Shown: positions 29,512 through 39,990 of the stretch, piece by piece | Position numbering within the stretch: position 1 is the first letter of the stretch | Layout of the letters: every line of letters starts with the position of its first letter | Origin: Undibacterium sp. 5I1 | Lineage (GTDB): Bacteria; Pseudomonadota; Gammaproteobacteria; Burkholderiales; Burkholderiaceae_D | Length of the DNA: 64,000 nucleotides | Direction: 5' to 3' | Assembly (NCBI RefSeq): GCF_034314085.1 | Contig: NZ_JAVIWI010000001.1 | Location: 744,001-808,000, forward strand | Position numbers and translations under genes: made by a program | The notes under the pieces: model-generated | The model's database searches: none | The model's input: the letters and a program-made list of their open reading frames with translations, nothing else | What the model was told of the DNA's origin: nothing

Positions 29512-29797
29512 CTCCAACATGATCGTTGTGCAAGTTTGCTACTGCGACCAAAAAGAAATAACGCTACTCAATATTTGTGTTTCAGAAGAATCCACTTTAT
29601 TAGATGCATTTAAAAAAAGTCGAATCTGTGAGCTGCGTCAGGATGTTAATCTAGCTAAGTGCAAAATTGGAATCTTTGGTAAGTTGAAATCAGAAAATAC
29701 GATTTTGCGTGCTGGTGACCGAGTTGAAATTTATCGGCCATTACTGGCTGACCCAATGGAGGCTCGCCGCCGAAGGGCAAAAAAATATTCAACATAA
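29504..29797 (+). CDS. rnfH: RnfH family protein (RatB)
   Basis: From the ATG at 29504 (overlapping the ratA stop by eight bases) the product has 97 residues; an ATG at 29519 is also possible. It has a ubiquitin-like beta-grasp pattern (CVSEESTLLDAF, GIFGKL, LRAGDRVEIYRPLLADPMEARRRRA). The last motif defines the RnfH family. Its function is not known with certainty. Confidence 0.9.
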   Translation: MGDSNMIVVQVCYCDQKEITLLNICVSEESTLLDAFKKSRICELRQDVNLAKCKIGIFGKLKSENTILRAGDRVEIYRPLLADPMEARRRRAKKYST

Positions 29798-29798
29798 A

Positions 29799-30320
29799 TT
29801 ATTTGCAATCAGCAATCGCTCGTTTGACGTCCGCCGACTCTTTAGCTCTTTGGGCGTCGTCCATATAATTTCTTTCACCGTTTTTATCTGTCGTCGCTAT
29901 TCTTGCTCCTGAGTCCAATGTCTGTTGGTAAGATTTGGCTCGTTCGCAGTTTTTTCCCCTGTCAGCTTTGTTTTGAGTTTCTTCTGCAGCTTTTTTTTCT
30001 GCTTCTGCTTGCTCTGTCCGCCTTTTCTGAAAATCTTCGTTTTTGGTCGCAGTAGTCACCGGTTTTTCGAGTTTTTTTGGAGTATTGCTTTTATCTGTAT
30101 TTTCTGAAGCGCCAGTTGCTACTGATTTATCTTCCGCAGTTTTAAATGGTGTTTTTAAAATCCGACTTTTCGGTGTGTTGATTGGCGGCGGCATATCAGA
30201 AAATTGTTTGCTACCTTTTTCGTCCAGCCATATATATTGAGCATATGCAGACACATGTACCGTAGCAGAAGTTAAGGCAATCAATGCGCTTCCAATGATG
30301 AAGGTTTGATATTTAGACAT
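29799..30320 (-). CDS. DUF4124-domain protein, exported
   Basis: The product has 173 residues with a signal peptide (ending about VHVSAYA). Then comes the DUF4124 motif (QYIWLDEKGSKQFSDMPPP), found in many exported beta- and gammaproteobacterial proteins of unknown role. A long Lys/Glu/Thr-rich linker follows, with a predicted helix containing the only two mature Cys residues (CERAK and the final DCK). It is convergent with rnfH. Confidence 0.8.
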   Translation of the reverse strand: MSKYQTFIIGSALIALTSATVHVSAYAQYIWLDEKGSKQFSDMPPPINTPKSRILKTPFKTAEDKSVATGASENTDKSNTPKKLEKPVTTATKNEDFQKRRTEQAEAEKKAAEETQNKADRGKNCERAKSYQQTLDSGARIATTDKNGERNYMDDAQRAKESADVKRAIADCK

Positions 30321-30427
30321 ATTCAGCTTTCAGGTTTTATAAACAATTGTAATTATAAATATTACTTAGACTATCATTTACAAGAGTTTTACACTTGGCA
30401 AGACGAGTCTGCAAGTTTTCTGTATAA

Positions 30428-31915
<1,488 letters not shown>

Positions 31916-31975
31916 TTAAGACATATCGGTTGACGGCCCGCTTGGCTTAGTTTGTATAAAAATAGAAGGAGAGAC

Positions 31976-33025
31976 ATGGCAACACAGCTAGAACGTTCTA
32001 GCCTGACGACATCAATTCAAATGAACGTGGGCAGTAGCGGCCTTCCTTCTGAGACATTTGAAGTCAAGATCGCAAGGTTTGAACGCGTCGCATTAAGACT
32101 GTTTAATGTGTCAAATTGCCTTATTAATTTGGGTGATTTTTCTACCAGATTTGATCCCAATGAACGCTCTATGGCGTCATTTGAAGCCATGTTTTGCCAG
32201 AGTCTTCCGCTAGCCAGTGATTTGTTAGTCGCAGGAGATGCGGCAAATCATCCTGTTTTATCGACGCATGAGTTGGTATTGGGCGCGCCGTATATCCGTT
32301 TTTATGTGGCTTACCCGATTACTGATCAGACCAATAATGTTATTGGCAATATTGTATTGATCGACTACCAGGCACGTGAATTCGATGATGAATCTCGCCT
32401 CTTGCTTGCTGATTTAGCTGTTTTGATTGAGCGTGAAATAGCATTTGGCGTCATGCATCAGGCTCAGCTGGAATTGATCAAACAAAATCGCAGTCTCAAG
32501 CGCGACTCATTAATTGATCCGGTTTTAGGTACCTGGAATAAAGCCGCGATTGTTCGCTCGCTCAAAATTGAGATGGAGCGATGTAGCAAGGCTGAAAAGC
32601 CACTGTCATTGATTTTTTCTACTCTCGATCAGATACTCAGCATCAGAGATAAGCACGGGATAGCTTTCAGCGATATAGCGATGATCCGGGTTGTTAGTCG
32701 TATTCGCTCATGTGTTCGTCCATTTGATGCATTGGGTCGGTTTGGCAACGATATTTTTTTGATTGTCTTGCCCGGCGCCTCGCATTTGGTTGCAACTGCT
32801 GTTGCTGAGCGTATCAGAATATCAGTGATGTCACACCCGGACACTATAGAGCAAGAGTTAGTCAGTTTGACCGTCAGCGCTGGCATCGTTTCGACTGATA
32901 TGTTTCCTGCCGCAGAACCAGAGGTTTTAATTAGCCTCGCAGAAAAAGCGCTTCTATCAGCTAAGCAAGCAGGCAGCAATCATGTAGCGCAAGCGACAAT
33001 TGATCAGCCAGATATCATCATTTAA
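31976..33025 (+). CDS. GAF-GGDEF protein with degenerate active site
   Basis: From the ATG at 31976 (AAGGAGA just upstream) the product has 349 residues; the TTG at 31952 is less likely. Residues about 20-170 resemble a GAF sensor domain, and about 185-340 a GGDEF domain (SLIDPVLGTWNKAAI start, later TVSAGIVS). The catalytic loop reads GRFGNDIFLIVLPG, so GG(D/E)EF is replaced by GNDIF. Diguanylate cyclase activity is doubtful; it may be a c-di-GMP or GTP sensor. It sits between guaB and guaA. Confidence 0.82.
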   Translation: MATQLERSSLTTSIQMNVGSSGLPSETFEVKIARFERVALRLFNVSNCLINLGDFSTRFDPNERSMASFEAMFCQSLPLASDLLVAGDAANHPVLSTHELVLGAPYIRFYVAYPITDQTNNVIGNIVLIDYQAREFDDESRLLLADLAVLIEREIAFGVMHQAQLELIKQNRSLKRDSLIDPVLGTWNKAAIVRSLKIEMERCSKAEKPLSLIFSTLDQILSIRDKHGIAFSDIAMIRVVSRIRSCVRPFDALGRFGNDIFLIVLPGASHLVATAVAERIRISVMSHPDTIEQELVSLTVSAGIVSTDMFPAAEPEVLISLAEKALLSAKQAGSNHVAQATIDQPDIII

Positions 33026-33121
33026 TCTGGATATTGAGCTAATTTATTTACTAAGCTTTCAGACCGAATTTAATTGCCGAATTACCAATCGAATTACTAA
33101 TCAGATTTTACATCCAACGCC

Positions 33122-34717
33122 ATGCATTCCAAAATTCTCATTCTTGACTTCGGTTCACAAGTCACCCAATTAATCGCTCGTCGTGTCCGCGATGCTGGCG
33201 TATTTTCTGAAGTACATCCTTACGATGTTAGCGACGAATTTATTCGTAACTACGGTGCTGCCGGTATTATTTTATCTGGCGGCCCGAGTAGCGTGACCGA
33301 AGGCGATACTCCACGCGCACCAGCGGCTGTGTATGACGCTGGTGTACCCGTCTTGGGAATTTGTTATGGCATGCAAACCATGGCCGAGCAATTAGGCGGC
33401 AAGGTAGAAACCGGTAAAGTCCGTGAGTTTGGCTATGCAGAGGTAAGAGCCCGCAGCCATACCGCTTTGCTTAAGGATATCCACGACTTCGTCACGTCAG
33501 AAGGTCATGGCATGCTCAAAGTCTGGATGAGCCACGGCGATAAAGTGAATGAAATGCCGTCCGGTTTTAAACTAATGGCTTCAACAGACAATTGCCCGAT
33601 TGCAGCAATGGCAGACGAAGATCGCCGGTTTTATGCGGTGCAATTTCATCCCGAAGTTACTCATACTCTGCAAGGCGAGGCGATTATTGCCCGCTTTGTA
33701 CACGATATTTGTGGCTGTACATCGGATTGGAATATGCCCGATTATATCGCCGAAGCAGTCGCGTCTATTCGTGCACAAGTTGGTAGCGATGAAGTCATTC
33801 TGGGTTTATCTGGAGGCGTCGACAGCAGCGTGGCTGCTGCATTGATCCATCGCGCAATCGGTGATCAATTAACTTGCGTATTTGTCGACCATGGATTGTT
33901 ACGTCTGGATGAAGGCAAAATGGTCATGGAAATGTTTGCCAATAATCTCGGTGTCAAAGTGATTCATGTCGATGCAACTGCCCAGTTTATGGGACATTTG
34001 ACTGGTGTTACTGATCCAGAGGCCAAGCGTAAAATCATTGGCCGTGAGTTTGTTGAAGTGTTCCAGGTAGAATCCGCCAAGCTCGAAAACGCAAAATGGC
34101 TGGCGCAAGGGACGATTTATCCCGATGTGATTGAAAGTGCAGGCAAGGGCAAAAAAGGTTCGCACACGATCAAGAGTCATCACAATGTAGGTGGCTTGCC
34201 AGATACGCTGAATTTGAAATTGCTTGAGCCTTTGCGTGAATTGTTCAAAGATGAGGTTCGTAAACTCGGTGTAGCACTTGGTTTGCCTCATGGTATGGTA
34301 TATCGTCATCCTTTCCCGGGTCCCGGTTTGGGCGTCAGAATTTTGGGCGAAGTGAAAAAAGAATTCGCCGATTTACTGCGTCGTGCTGATGCGATTTTTA
34401 TTGAGGAATTGCGTAACACTCAAGTTGAAGGTTTGGCCGCGGACAAAGCCATGTCCTGGTATGACGCGACCAGTCAGGCATTTGCCGTATTTTTGCCGGT
34501 CAAGTCAGTCGGCGTGATGGGCGATGGCCGTACGTATGAATATGTAGTCGCTTTGCGCGCAGTTCAAACGCAAGATTTTATGACAGCGCATTGGGCACAT
34601 TTGCCGCATGAGTTGTTAGGTCAAGTATCTAACCGTATTATTAACGAAGTACGTGGCATCAACCGCGTTGTTTATGATATCTCCGGTAAACCACCAGCCA
34701 CGATCGAGTGGGAATGA
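33122..34717 (+). CDS. guaA: GMP synthase (glutamine-hydrolysing)
   Basis: The product has 531 residues. The class I glutaminase domain has the nucleophile Cys in GICYGMQTM and the His/Glu in FHPEVTHT. The ATP-pyrophosphatase P-loop is [15 protein letters not shown]. The C-terminal dimerisation domain ends TIEWE. It aminates XMP to GMP. Its last codons (34703-34717) are the attachment site of the integrated element, and the stop codon may have been supplied by the element. Confidence 0.97.
   Translation: MHSKILILDFGSQVTQLIARRVRDAGVFSEVHPYDVSDEFIRNYGAAGIILSGGPSSVTEGDTPRAPAAVYDAGVPVLGICYGMQTMAEQLGGKVETGKVREFGYAEVRARSHTALLKDIHDFVTSEGHGMLKVWMSHGDKVNEMPSGFKLMASTDNCPIAAMADEDRRFYAVQFHPEVTHTLQGEAIIARFVHDICGCTSDWNMPDYIAEAVASIRAQVGSDEVILGLSGGVDSSVAAALIHRAIGDQLTCVFVDHGLLRLDEGKMVMEMFANNLGVKVIHVDATAQFMGHLTGVTDPEAKRKIIGREFVEVFQVESAKLENAKWLAQGTIYPDVIESAGKGKKGSHTIKSHHNVGGLPDTLNLKLLEPLRELFKDEVRKLGVALGLPHGMVYRHPFPGPGLGVRILGEVKKEFADLLRRADAIFIEELRNTQVEGLAADKAMSWYDATSQAFAVFLPVKSVGVMGDGRTYEYVVALRAVQTQDFMTAHWAHLPHELLGQVSNRIINEVRGINRVVYDISGKPPATIEWE
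34703..34717 (+). other. Left attachment site (attL) at the end of guaA
   Basis: ATCGAGTGGGAATGA, the last five codons of guaA, is matched at 12 of 15 bases by ATTGAATGGGAATAA at 52063-52077. The shared TGGGAAT is the probable crossover core. The 3' end of guaA is a known target of tyrosine integrases, and an integrase gene lies just inside. Confidence 0.75.
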
Positions 34718-35010
34718 TTTTAGGTCTTTCAGCAGCTTTCGCGGACTATCGGAAAAGTAACTTAACTTATTGATTTATATAAGTTTATACCGCGAAAGCT
34801 ATCGACATCTATTGACGGCAAGCGAAACTTTTTGTCGGTAATCCTGACGGTAATGAAAGCTAGGCAAGTCATCTAAAAATATTTACCGTCTGACTGTTTT
34901 CGGCTCTGACGGTAAAAAATAATAGAAAGAGCTAGTATTCATGCGGGTTTCAGAGCATTCTGTGTCTTTTGAGTCGTTGACGGTAAAATTGCTGTTCTCA
35001 GGAGGACACC
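34718..35010. promoter_or_regulatory. Left end of the integrated element with integrase arm-type repeats
   Basis: This gene-free 293-base stretch holds repeats of TGACGGTAAA or close variants at about 34845, 34907 and 34978, an inverted copy at 34881-34890 and a weaker copy (TTGACGGCAA) at 34812. The same decamer occurs twice at the right end. A 16-base direct repeat (34935-34950) is also shared with the right end. Such repeats are the expected arm-binding sites of the integrase. Confidence 0.55.
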
Positions 35011-36267
35011 ATGCTGACCGATACCGCACTGAAGAATCTCAAACCCAAGGATGCGCCCTACAAGGTGACGGACAGGGATGGCATGTATGTGACGGTCTCG
35101 ACGGCGGGTACCGTCACGTTCCGTTATGACTACCGGATCAATAGCAGGCGCGAAACGCTGACGATTGGCCGTTATGGGCCAGGCGGTCTGTCGCTGGCCC
35201 GTGCACGCGAAAAATGCATCGACGCGAAGCGGGTAGTTTCGGAAGGACAGTCCCCGGCGCAGGAAAAGCAGCGAGAGAAGAGGCGCCTTTCGGACGCCAA
35301 AACCTTCCAGGAATTTACCGACGAGTGGTACGAGGGTGCGCGGATGGCCGACAGCACGCGGTCGATGCGCAAGAGCATCCTTGACCGGGACATCCTGCCT
35401 GTGTTCAAGAGCCGCTTGCTGAGCGAGATCAGTCCTGATGACCTGCGCGATCTGTGCGACAAGGTGAAGGGGAGGGGAGCGCCAGCAACGGCTATCCACG
35501 TTCGCGACATCATCAAGCAAATCTACGGTTTTGCCATCTTGCACGGCGAGAAGGTGGCCAACCCTGCCGACGACGTTGGACCATCGTCGATCGCCACTTT
35601 CGTGGCACGGGATCGAGCGCTGTCGCCGTCCGAGATACGCATCATGCTCAAGCAGTTGGAGTACGTCGCTTCGTACCCGACCATCAAACTGGGTCTGCGG
35701 CTGATCTTGCTCACGCTGGTGCGCAAAGGCGAACTGATCCACGCGACATGGGATGAGATCGACTTCGAGAATGCACTGTGGACTATCCCAAAAGCCCGCA
35801 TGAAGGCCGGCAAGGCCCACAACATCTATCTGTCGCAGCAGGCGCTCGACATCATGATCGCACTGCGCACCTGCGCCGGTGGCTCAAGATACCTGTTGCC
35901 TTCGCGCTATGACGGCGACAAGTGTATGTCGAACGCCACGCTGAACCGTGTCGGGCAGATAGTCGTGGAGCGGTCGAAAGCGAAGGGTCTGCCAATCGAA
36001 AATTTCACTGTGCATGACCTGCGCCGCACCGGTTCGACCATCCTCAACGAGTTGGGCTTCAACAGTGACTGGATCGAGAAGTGTCTTGCCCACGAAGATG
36101 GCCGTTCATCACGCGGCATCTACAACAAGGCTGAATACGCCGAGCAGCGCCGCCACATGCTGCAAGAGTGGGCCGACATGGTTGACGCCTGGGTGGCCGG
36201 CGAATCGCACACCCCGACGCTGCTGCCCCCGTCGATGAAGATCATCACGACACAGGCGTTGCTTTGA
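35011..36267 (+). CDS. int: Tyrosine-type site-specific integrase (P4/DUF4102 type)
   Basis: The product has 418 residues. The N-terminal domain (MLTDTALKNLKPKDAPYKV, LTIGRYG) is the DUF4102/Arm-DNA-binding domain of P4-like integrases. The catalytic domain has the Arg in LVRKGELIHATWDEID, the His-x-x-Arg motif in TVHDLRRTGST and the late His and Tyr around CLAHEDGRSSRGIYNK. A strong AGGAGG precedes the start. It should catalyse integration and excision at guaA, and it is the gene nearest the left end. Confidence 0.95.
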   Translation: MLTDTALKNLKPKDAPYKVTDRDGMYVTVSTAGTVTFRYDYRINSRRETLTIGRYGPGGLSLARAREKCIDAKRVVSEGQSPAQEKQREKRRLSDAKTFQEFTDEWYEGARMADSTRSMRKSILDRDILPVFKSRLLSEISPDDLRDLCDKVKGRGAPATAIHVRDIIKQIYGFAILHGEKVANPADDVGPSSIATFVARDRALSPSEIRIMLKQLEYVASYPTIKLGLRLILLTLVRKGELIHATWDEIDFENALWTIPKARMKAGKAHNIYLSQQALDIMIALRTCAGGSRYLLPSRYDGDKCMSNATLNRVGQIVVERSKAKGLPIENFTVHDLRRTGSTILNELGFNSDWIEKCLAHEDGRSSRGIYNKAEYAEQRRHMLQEWADMVDAWVAGESHTPTLLPPSMKIITTQALL

Positions 36268-36616
36268 CGGGGCGGTGCTTGCGCTGACGCACGTCCGGCG
36301 AGGGGGCTCGTTTTATCTGCGCGCTGTCGGAAGCTTGGCGGCGCGCATCAAGCCATGCCTCTACCTCCGTCAAATCCCACACCACGCAGCGTGCGGTTAG
36401 ATTGAACCTGCGCGGAAATTCACCGCGCCGTTCCATGTCGTAGATCGTGGTGTCGGCCAGAGGCACGATTTGTCGCAACTCGGGACGGCGGATCGTGCGT
36501 CGGAACGGCAAGATATTCGGCGCGATCAGTCGTGGTAGCGGCATGCCGTGCAGGTCGTTTGCATCAGAGTCGTTGTTCGACCTCGCGGCCTGCAAACTTC
36601 GATCTGCTTTGTTCAT
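36245..36616 (-). CDS. AlpA-family helix-turn-helix regulator
   Basis: From the ATG at 36616 (GGAGAAG just upstream) the product has 123 residues; the frame is open further upstream to 36751. The core LIAPNILPFRRTIRRPELR, then VPLADTTIYDMERRGEFPRRFNL and VWDLTEVEAWL is the AlpA/excisionase-type winged helix. Such proteins control integrase expression or act as excision factors. The 3' end overlaps the integrase gene by 23 bases, convergently. Confidence 0.85.
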   Translation of the reverse strand: MNKADRSLQAARSNNDSDANDLHGMPLPRLIAPNILPFRRTIRRPELRQIVPLADTTIYDMERRGEFPRRFNLTARCVVWDLTEVEAWLDARRQASDSAQIKRAPSPDVRQRKHRPVKATPVS

Positions 36617-36767
36617 GATCTTCTCCATCAGCAGGGCAGTTGCTGCGTGCATTGCAACCGCCGATATAAATACGGTCCTGTGATGGTGATCTTTCCGGCA
36701 TCTATTGAAAACTCGCTCAGGCGTGCATGAGCGTATTCTGATTGCGCTCACGCGGCGCGGTTGTGAA

Positions 36768-36995
36768 TCACTTCGCCGTGATCTTCTTGAAGCCGCGATC
36801 CCGCGCCATGAACGCTTCGAGCATGTGCGGGATCAGCGTCGTGGCATCAATCGGCTCGCCGTAGGTCTGAGCATGTTGCGTGGCGTAGCGTTCCAAGTCG
36901 GTCTTCAACGCGGTGGTGAGCGCAATGGTGATTTTGACTGTCTCAGTCTTGGTCGGCAGCGGCCCCAGCCGCAGCTTGTTGGTGGTCGTACTCAT
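36768..36995 (-). CDS. DUF2274 family protein of conjugation operons
   Basis: The product has 75 residues, matching the small DUF2274 proteins that follow trbI in many integrative elements. It begins with KLRLGPLPTKTETVKITIAL and contains a ribbon-helix-helix-like part. It may be a DNA-binding regulator; no function is established. The start overlaps the trbI stop by four bases. Confidence 0.8.
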   Translation of the reverse strand: MSTTTNKLRLGPLPTKTETVKITIALTTALKTDLERYATQHAQTYGEPIDATTLIPHMLEAFMARDRGFKKITAK

Positions 36996-38251
36996 TGCGA
37001 CGATCCCCTTTGGAAGAACAGCGGCTGGTACGGCCGCAAGATCAGATCCTTGTTCACCATGACCCGCATCGGGAAGCCGGGCCGGATAGTGAGCGTCGGC
37101 TGGATGCTCACATTGCGTTTGGTGATCTCCTGACCGACCTGGTTCACTGTGTCCTGCCCGCTCTGGCGCGTGGCAATGATGATTTTGCTATCGCTGCCGG
37201 TGCGATCAGGCGCAGCCAACTCAGCACCCACGCCGAGCAGCGTGGACAACGCAGCACCGGCGAGGATGCGATCCCAATGCCAATCGACGCCATCTTCCAG
37301 TCCGGCATAGCCCGCTGGGTCGATGCCGGGCAGGCGGTCGAGCGAAATGGATGAGGTATCGGGCAGGATCAACCGCGTCCACACAAGTAACACGCGCCGC
37401 TGACCGAATGACACCTGGCTGTCGTAGCGGCCGATCAGGCGTGAGCCCTGCGGAATCAGCAGGAAGCGACCTGTGGCCGTGTCGTAGACCGCCTCGGTGA
37501 CGTTGGCGATGACCTGCCCCGGCAGATCGGAATTGATGCCCGTCACCAGCGCTGCCGGAATGATGGTGCCCGCCATCACTTGGTAGGGAGAGGCTGGCAG
37601 TTGCAAGCTGGCCGGATTACGGGTTGTGGTGTCGCCGCCATTGGCGACAAACGCCTGCTTCTGATCCTGCCGGTTTTGCACCGCCGTCGGGTCGGTCGGT
37701 TGCGCCGATGCGGCCGCAGGCGCCATCGGATTGAATGGCTGGTTGCCAGATACCGACTCGGGCATGGCCGAATTCGCAGTAGGTGACGGCGCTGCTTTCA
37801 CCGCACCGCTGCGAAAGAAAACCCCCGAATGTGCCGCGTCTTCGGGATCACCTGTCTGCGCAATGTGCCCAGTCTGCGCGGGCGCTCCCGCATTACGTTG
37901 CGCCACTATGGCCGGACCCAAATCGCCCGGCAATGGCTCGCCCAAAACGGGCACCGGCTTGGCAGCCACCGGCACCTTGGAATAATCCTTGGGCAACTGG
38001 TCGAGGTTCTCGGCATGCGAGACTCGGTCCACGTTGTATAGCTCGGTGGCCGCGTTGCGCTCGCGCTTGTGCGATTGCAGCGACCACAGTGTGCCGCCCA
38101 ATACGACCGCACCCAGCGTTCCCGCAAGGACGGCCAGCATGCGCCGGTTCAGTCGCGTGACTGGGCGCGGCGAAGCGCGCAGAGCCATGGTGTCCGGGTC
38201 GGCCTTATTCGACCCAGTTGGTGGTGGCGTGGCGGGCGTGCTCATGCTCAA
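36992..38251 (-). CDS. trbI: TrbI/VirB10-like conjugation protein
   Basis: The product has 419 residues. One membrane segment (about residues 39-60) is followed by a Pro/Ala-rich periplasmic linker and the VirB10 beta-domain (PYQVMAGTIIPAALVTGINSDLPGQ, LLIPQGSRLIGRYDSQVSFGQ). It should span both membranes in the type IV secretion channel. The start overlaps trbG by four bases. The operon is incomplete, so the channel is probably not built. Confidence 0.92.
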   Translation of the reverse strand: MSMSTPATPPPTGSNKADPDTMALRASPRPVTRLNRRMLAVLAGTLGAVVLGGTLWSLQSHKRERNAATELYNVDRVSHAENLDQLPKDYSKVPVAAKPVPVLGEPLPGDLGPAIVAQRNAGAPAQTGHIAQTGDPEDAAHSGVFFRSGAVKAAPSPTANSAMPESVSGNQPFNPMAPAAASAQPTDPTAVQNRQDQKQAFVANGGDTTTRNPASLQLPASPYQVMAGTIIPAALVTGINSDLPGQVIANVTEAVYDTATGRFLLIPQGSRLIGRYDSQVSFGQRRVLLVWTRLILPDTSSISLDRLPGIDPAGYAGLEDGVDWHWDRILAGAALSTLLGVGAELAAPDRTGSDSKIIIATRQSGQDTVNQVGQEITKRNVSIQPTLTIRPGFPMRVMVNKDLILRPYQPLFFQRGSSQ

Positions 38252-39261
38252 TGCCTCCGCGCCGTGCTGCCCACACCATCGGTGCGCTCGATGCGAACAA
38301 CGGCGGCCTTGTCGGCGCCCAGCCGCAACTCGGCCGCACCGAACAACCGATCCACCACGTAGTACGGCGAGCGGAAGCGGTAGTTCACGAGTTGGCCATC
38401 ACCCTGCGCTCCGATCACGAACAGCGGCGGCAATTCGCCCTGCGCGATGCCGGCGGGGAACTGGATATAGACCCGCTCGCCGTCGTCGAAGGCGCGCAGC
38501 GGCTTCCACGGCGGGCTGTCGCCGGAAATCGCGTAGCGGAACTTGATCTGCTCCAGCGATAAACCGGAGTCCACCGGCGCGGCCGTCTGAGCTTGCTGCG
38601 CCTGCTTTTGCAGGGCCAGCAGGCGGTCTTTCGGATAGTCCCACGATGCAGAGGCCATCCACGCCTGCGGTGTCGAAGACAGTTCAAGCAGGTAGGTGCG
38701 GCGATTGGTGGTGATGACCAGATTCGTCTTCAACCCGATGCGCGTTGGCTTCACGAGGATGTTCACACGCAGGCTGGCGCCTGCACCGCTGGCCGTGTCA
38801 CCGACGATCCAGCGCACCGTGTCACCGGCCGAGACCGTCACCAGTTCTTCGCCATGTTGCAAGGCGATGACGGTGACGCGGCCTGGACTGGTGTAGACCT
38901 GATACAGCGCTCCATCAGCATAAGGCCAGACCTGGATAGCGTTGATGTAACCCTCGCGGCTCGGTGCCACGCGCGCCTCGGCATTGGCGCGCGCCACGCG
39001 CGTTATCTCATCGGGTGATTCAGTTGCCGGTTTATCCTCGGGTGCGTTGCGCAAGGACTTCAACTGCTCGGGCAGCGGCAGCGGTTTCGGCACTTCGACT
39101 ACCTCGATGGGTTTGGGCGGCTCTGGCAACGCGTGCGCCGCCACAGATTCATCCAGCGTGATGTCAGGTGGCGGCTGTCCATGCGTGGCACAGCCTGTGA
39201 CGGTTGCCAAGGTGGCACTCAGGATCAACGGCAAAGCGACAATGCGGATTTGTGTTTTCAT
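38248..39261 (-). CDS. trbG: TrbG/VirB9-like conjugation protein
   Basis: The product has 337 residues with a lipoprotein-like signal (TVTGC, Cys about residue 24) and the VirB9/CagX domain (IQVWPYADGALYQVYTSPGRVTVI, TNRRTYLLELSST). It is an outer-membrane-complex component of the type IV secretion channel. Overlaps trbF by four bases. Confidence 0.92.
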   Translation of the reverse strand: MKTQIRIVALPLILSATLATVTGCATHGQPPPDITLDESVAAHALPEPPKPIEVVEVPKPLPLPEQLKSLRNAPEDKPATESPDEITRVARANAEARVAPSREGYINAIQVWPYADGALYQVYTSPGRVTVIALQHGEELVTVSAGDTVRWIVGDTASGAGASLRVNILVKPTRIGLKTNLVITTNRRTYLLELSSTPQAWMASASWDYPKDRLLALQKQAQQAQTAAPVDSGLSLEQIKFRYAISGDSPPWKPLRAFDDGERVYIQFPAGIAQGELPPLFVIGAQGDGQLVNYRFRSPYYVVDRLFGAAELRLGADKAAVVRIERTDGVGSTARRH

Positions 39262-39965
39262 GGTTTCTTCACTCCTTCAGTTGCGTCGAGTTCACGGCTC
39301 CAGGACAGGCCGTTGACATAGATTCCCAGCGGGTTTTTGCGTAGTCGCTCTTCGGTGCGCGGTGGTTGCAACACCACGGACAACATGGCGGTCCAGCGCT
39401 CGGTGCCCGAGGGCGAACCGTTCGCATAGTTGCGCTCGATCCAGCGCACCTGGAACGAGGACTCGCTGGCGCGAACCACACTCGTGATTTCCACCGCCGT
39501 CGAGGTCTGGCCGATGCGCGCGAACGGATCGTTGGTGCGTGCGTAGTCGTTCAGCGTGGCCGCTCCCTTGTCCGTCGTGTAGTCGTAGGCTTCGAGCCAG
39601 TTTTGGCGGACAACGATCGGATCGATCGACAGCGAACGCACGTCGGTGACGAAGCGCGCCAGGTGGTAGGCAATCTGCGCGTCGTTCGGCTTGTACGGCG
39701 TGGCCGCTTCGCCGACCGCGCGTACCTGACCACCGGCGGCCACCTCCACCACATACGGCGTGACGATGGATTGCGCTGAGCGCCACACCAGACCGCCCGC
39801 CATCAGCAATGCCAGCGACAGACAGCCGAAGGCCATCAGCCGCCAGTTCTTCGCCTGCACGCGGGCGCTGCCGATACGCTGGTCCCAGACCTGCGCAGCG
39901 GCTTGGTAGGGAGTGACAGGCGCGGGCGTTTCCGAGTAGCGCACCTGTGGTCGTTTGAATAGCAT
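39258..39965 (-). CDS. trbF: TrbF/VirB8-like conjugation protein
   Basis: The product has 235 residues. A cytoplasmic tail (TPYQAAAQVWDQRIGSARVQ) leads to a membrane segment (about residues 45-65) and a periplasmic VirB8/NTF2-like domain (VRQNWLEAYDYTTDKG, FQVRWIERNYANG). It is an inner-membrane scaffold of the type IV secretion channel. A 25-base gap separates it from trbL. Confidence 0.92.
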   Translation of the reverse strand: MLFKRPQVRYSETPAPVTPYQAAAQVWDQRIGSARVQAKNWRLMAFGCLSLALLMAGGLVWRSAQSIVTPYVVEVAAGGQVRAVGEAATPYKPNDAQIAYHLARFVTDVRSLSIDPIVVRQNWLEAYDYTTDKGAATLNDYARTNDPFARIGQTSTAVEITSVVRASESSFQVRWIERNYANGSPSGTERWTAMLSVVLQPPRTEERLRKNPLGIYVNGLSWSRELDATEGVKKP

Positions 39966-39990
39966 GAATTCTTCTCCTCAAGGGTTGGCG

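Noticed and set aside
34718..34934. tRNA gene as integration target
   Set aside because: No cloverleaf or TTCGA-type T-loop was found near the integrase; the duplicated guaA tail explains the target.
34935..34950. GTATTCATGCGGGTTT as the main attachment core
   Set aside because: It is perfect at both ends, but the guaA-tail duplicate better explains the intact gene end on one side and the stop-codon copy on the other; kept as a separate observation.
34939..35820. 293-codon minus-strand frame over the integrase gene
   Set aside because: Antisense to a clear integrase; composition is typical of a shadow frame.
39292..39981. 229-codon minus-strand frame overlapping trbF
   Set aside because: It is a shifted frame of a GC-rich gene; trbF itself has clear family motifs in the other frame.
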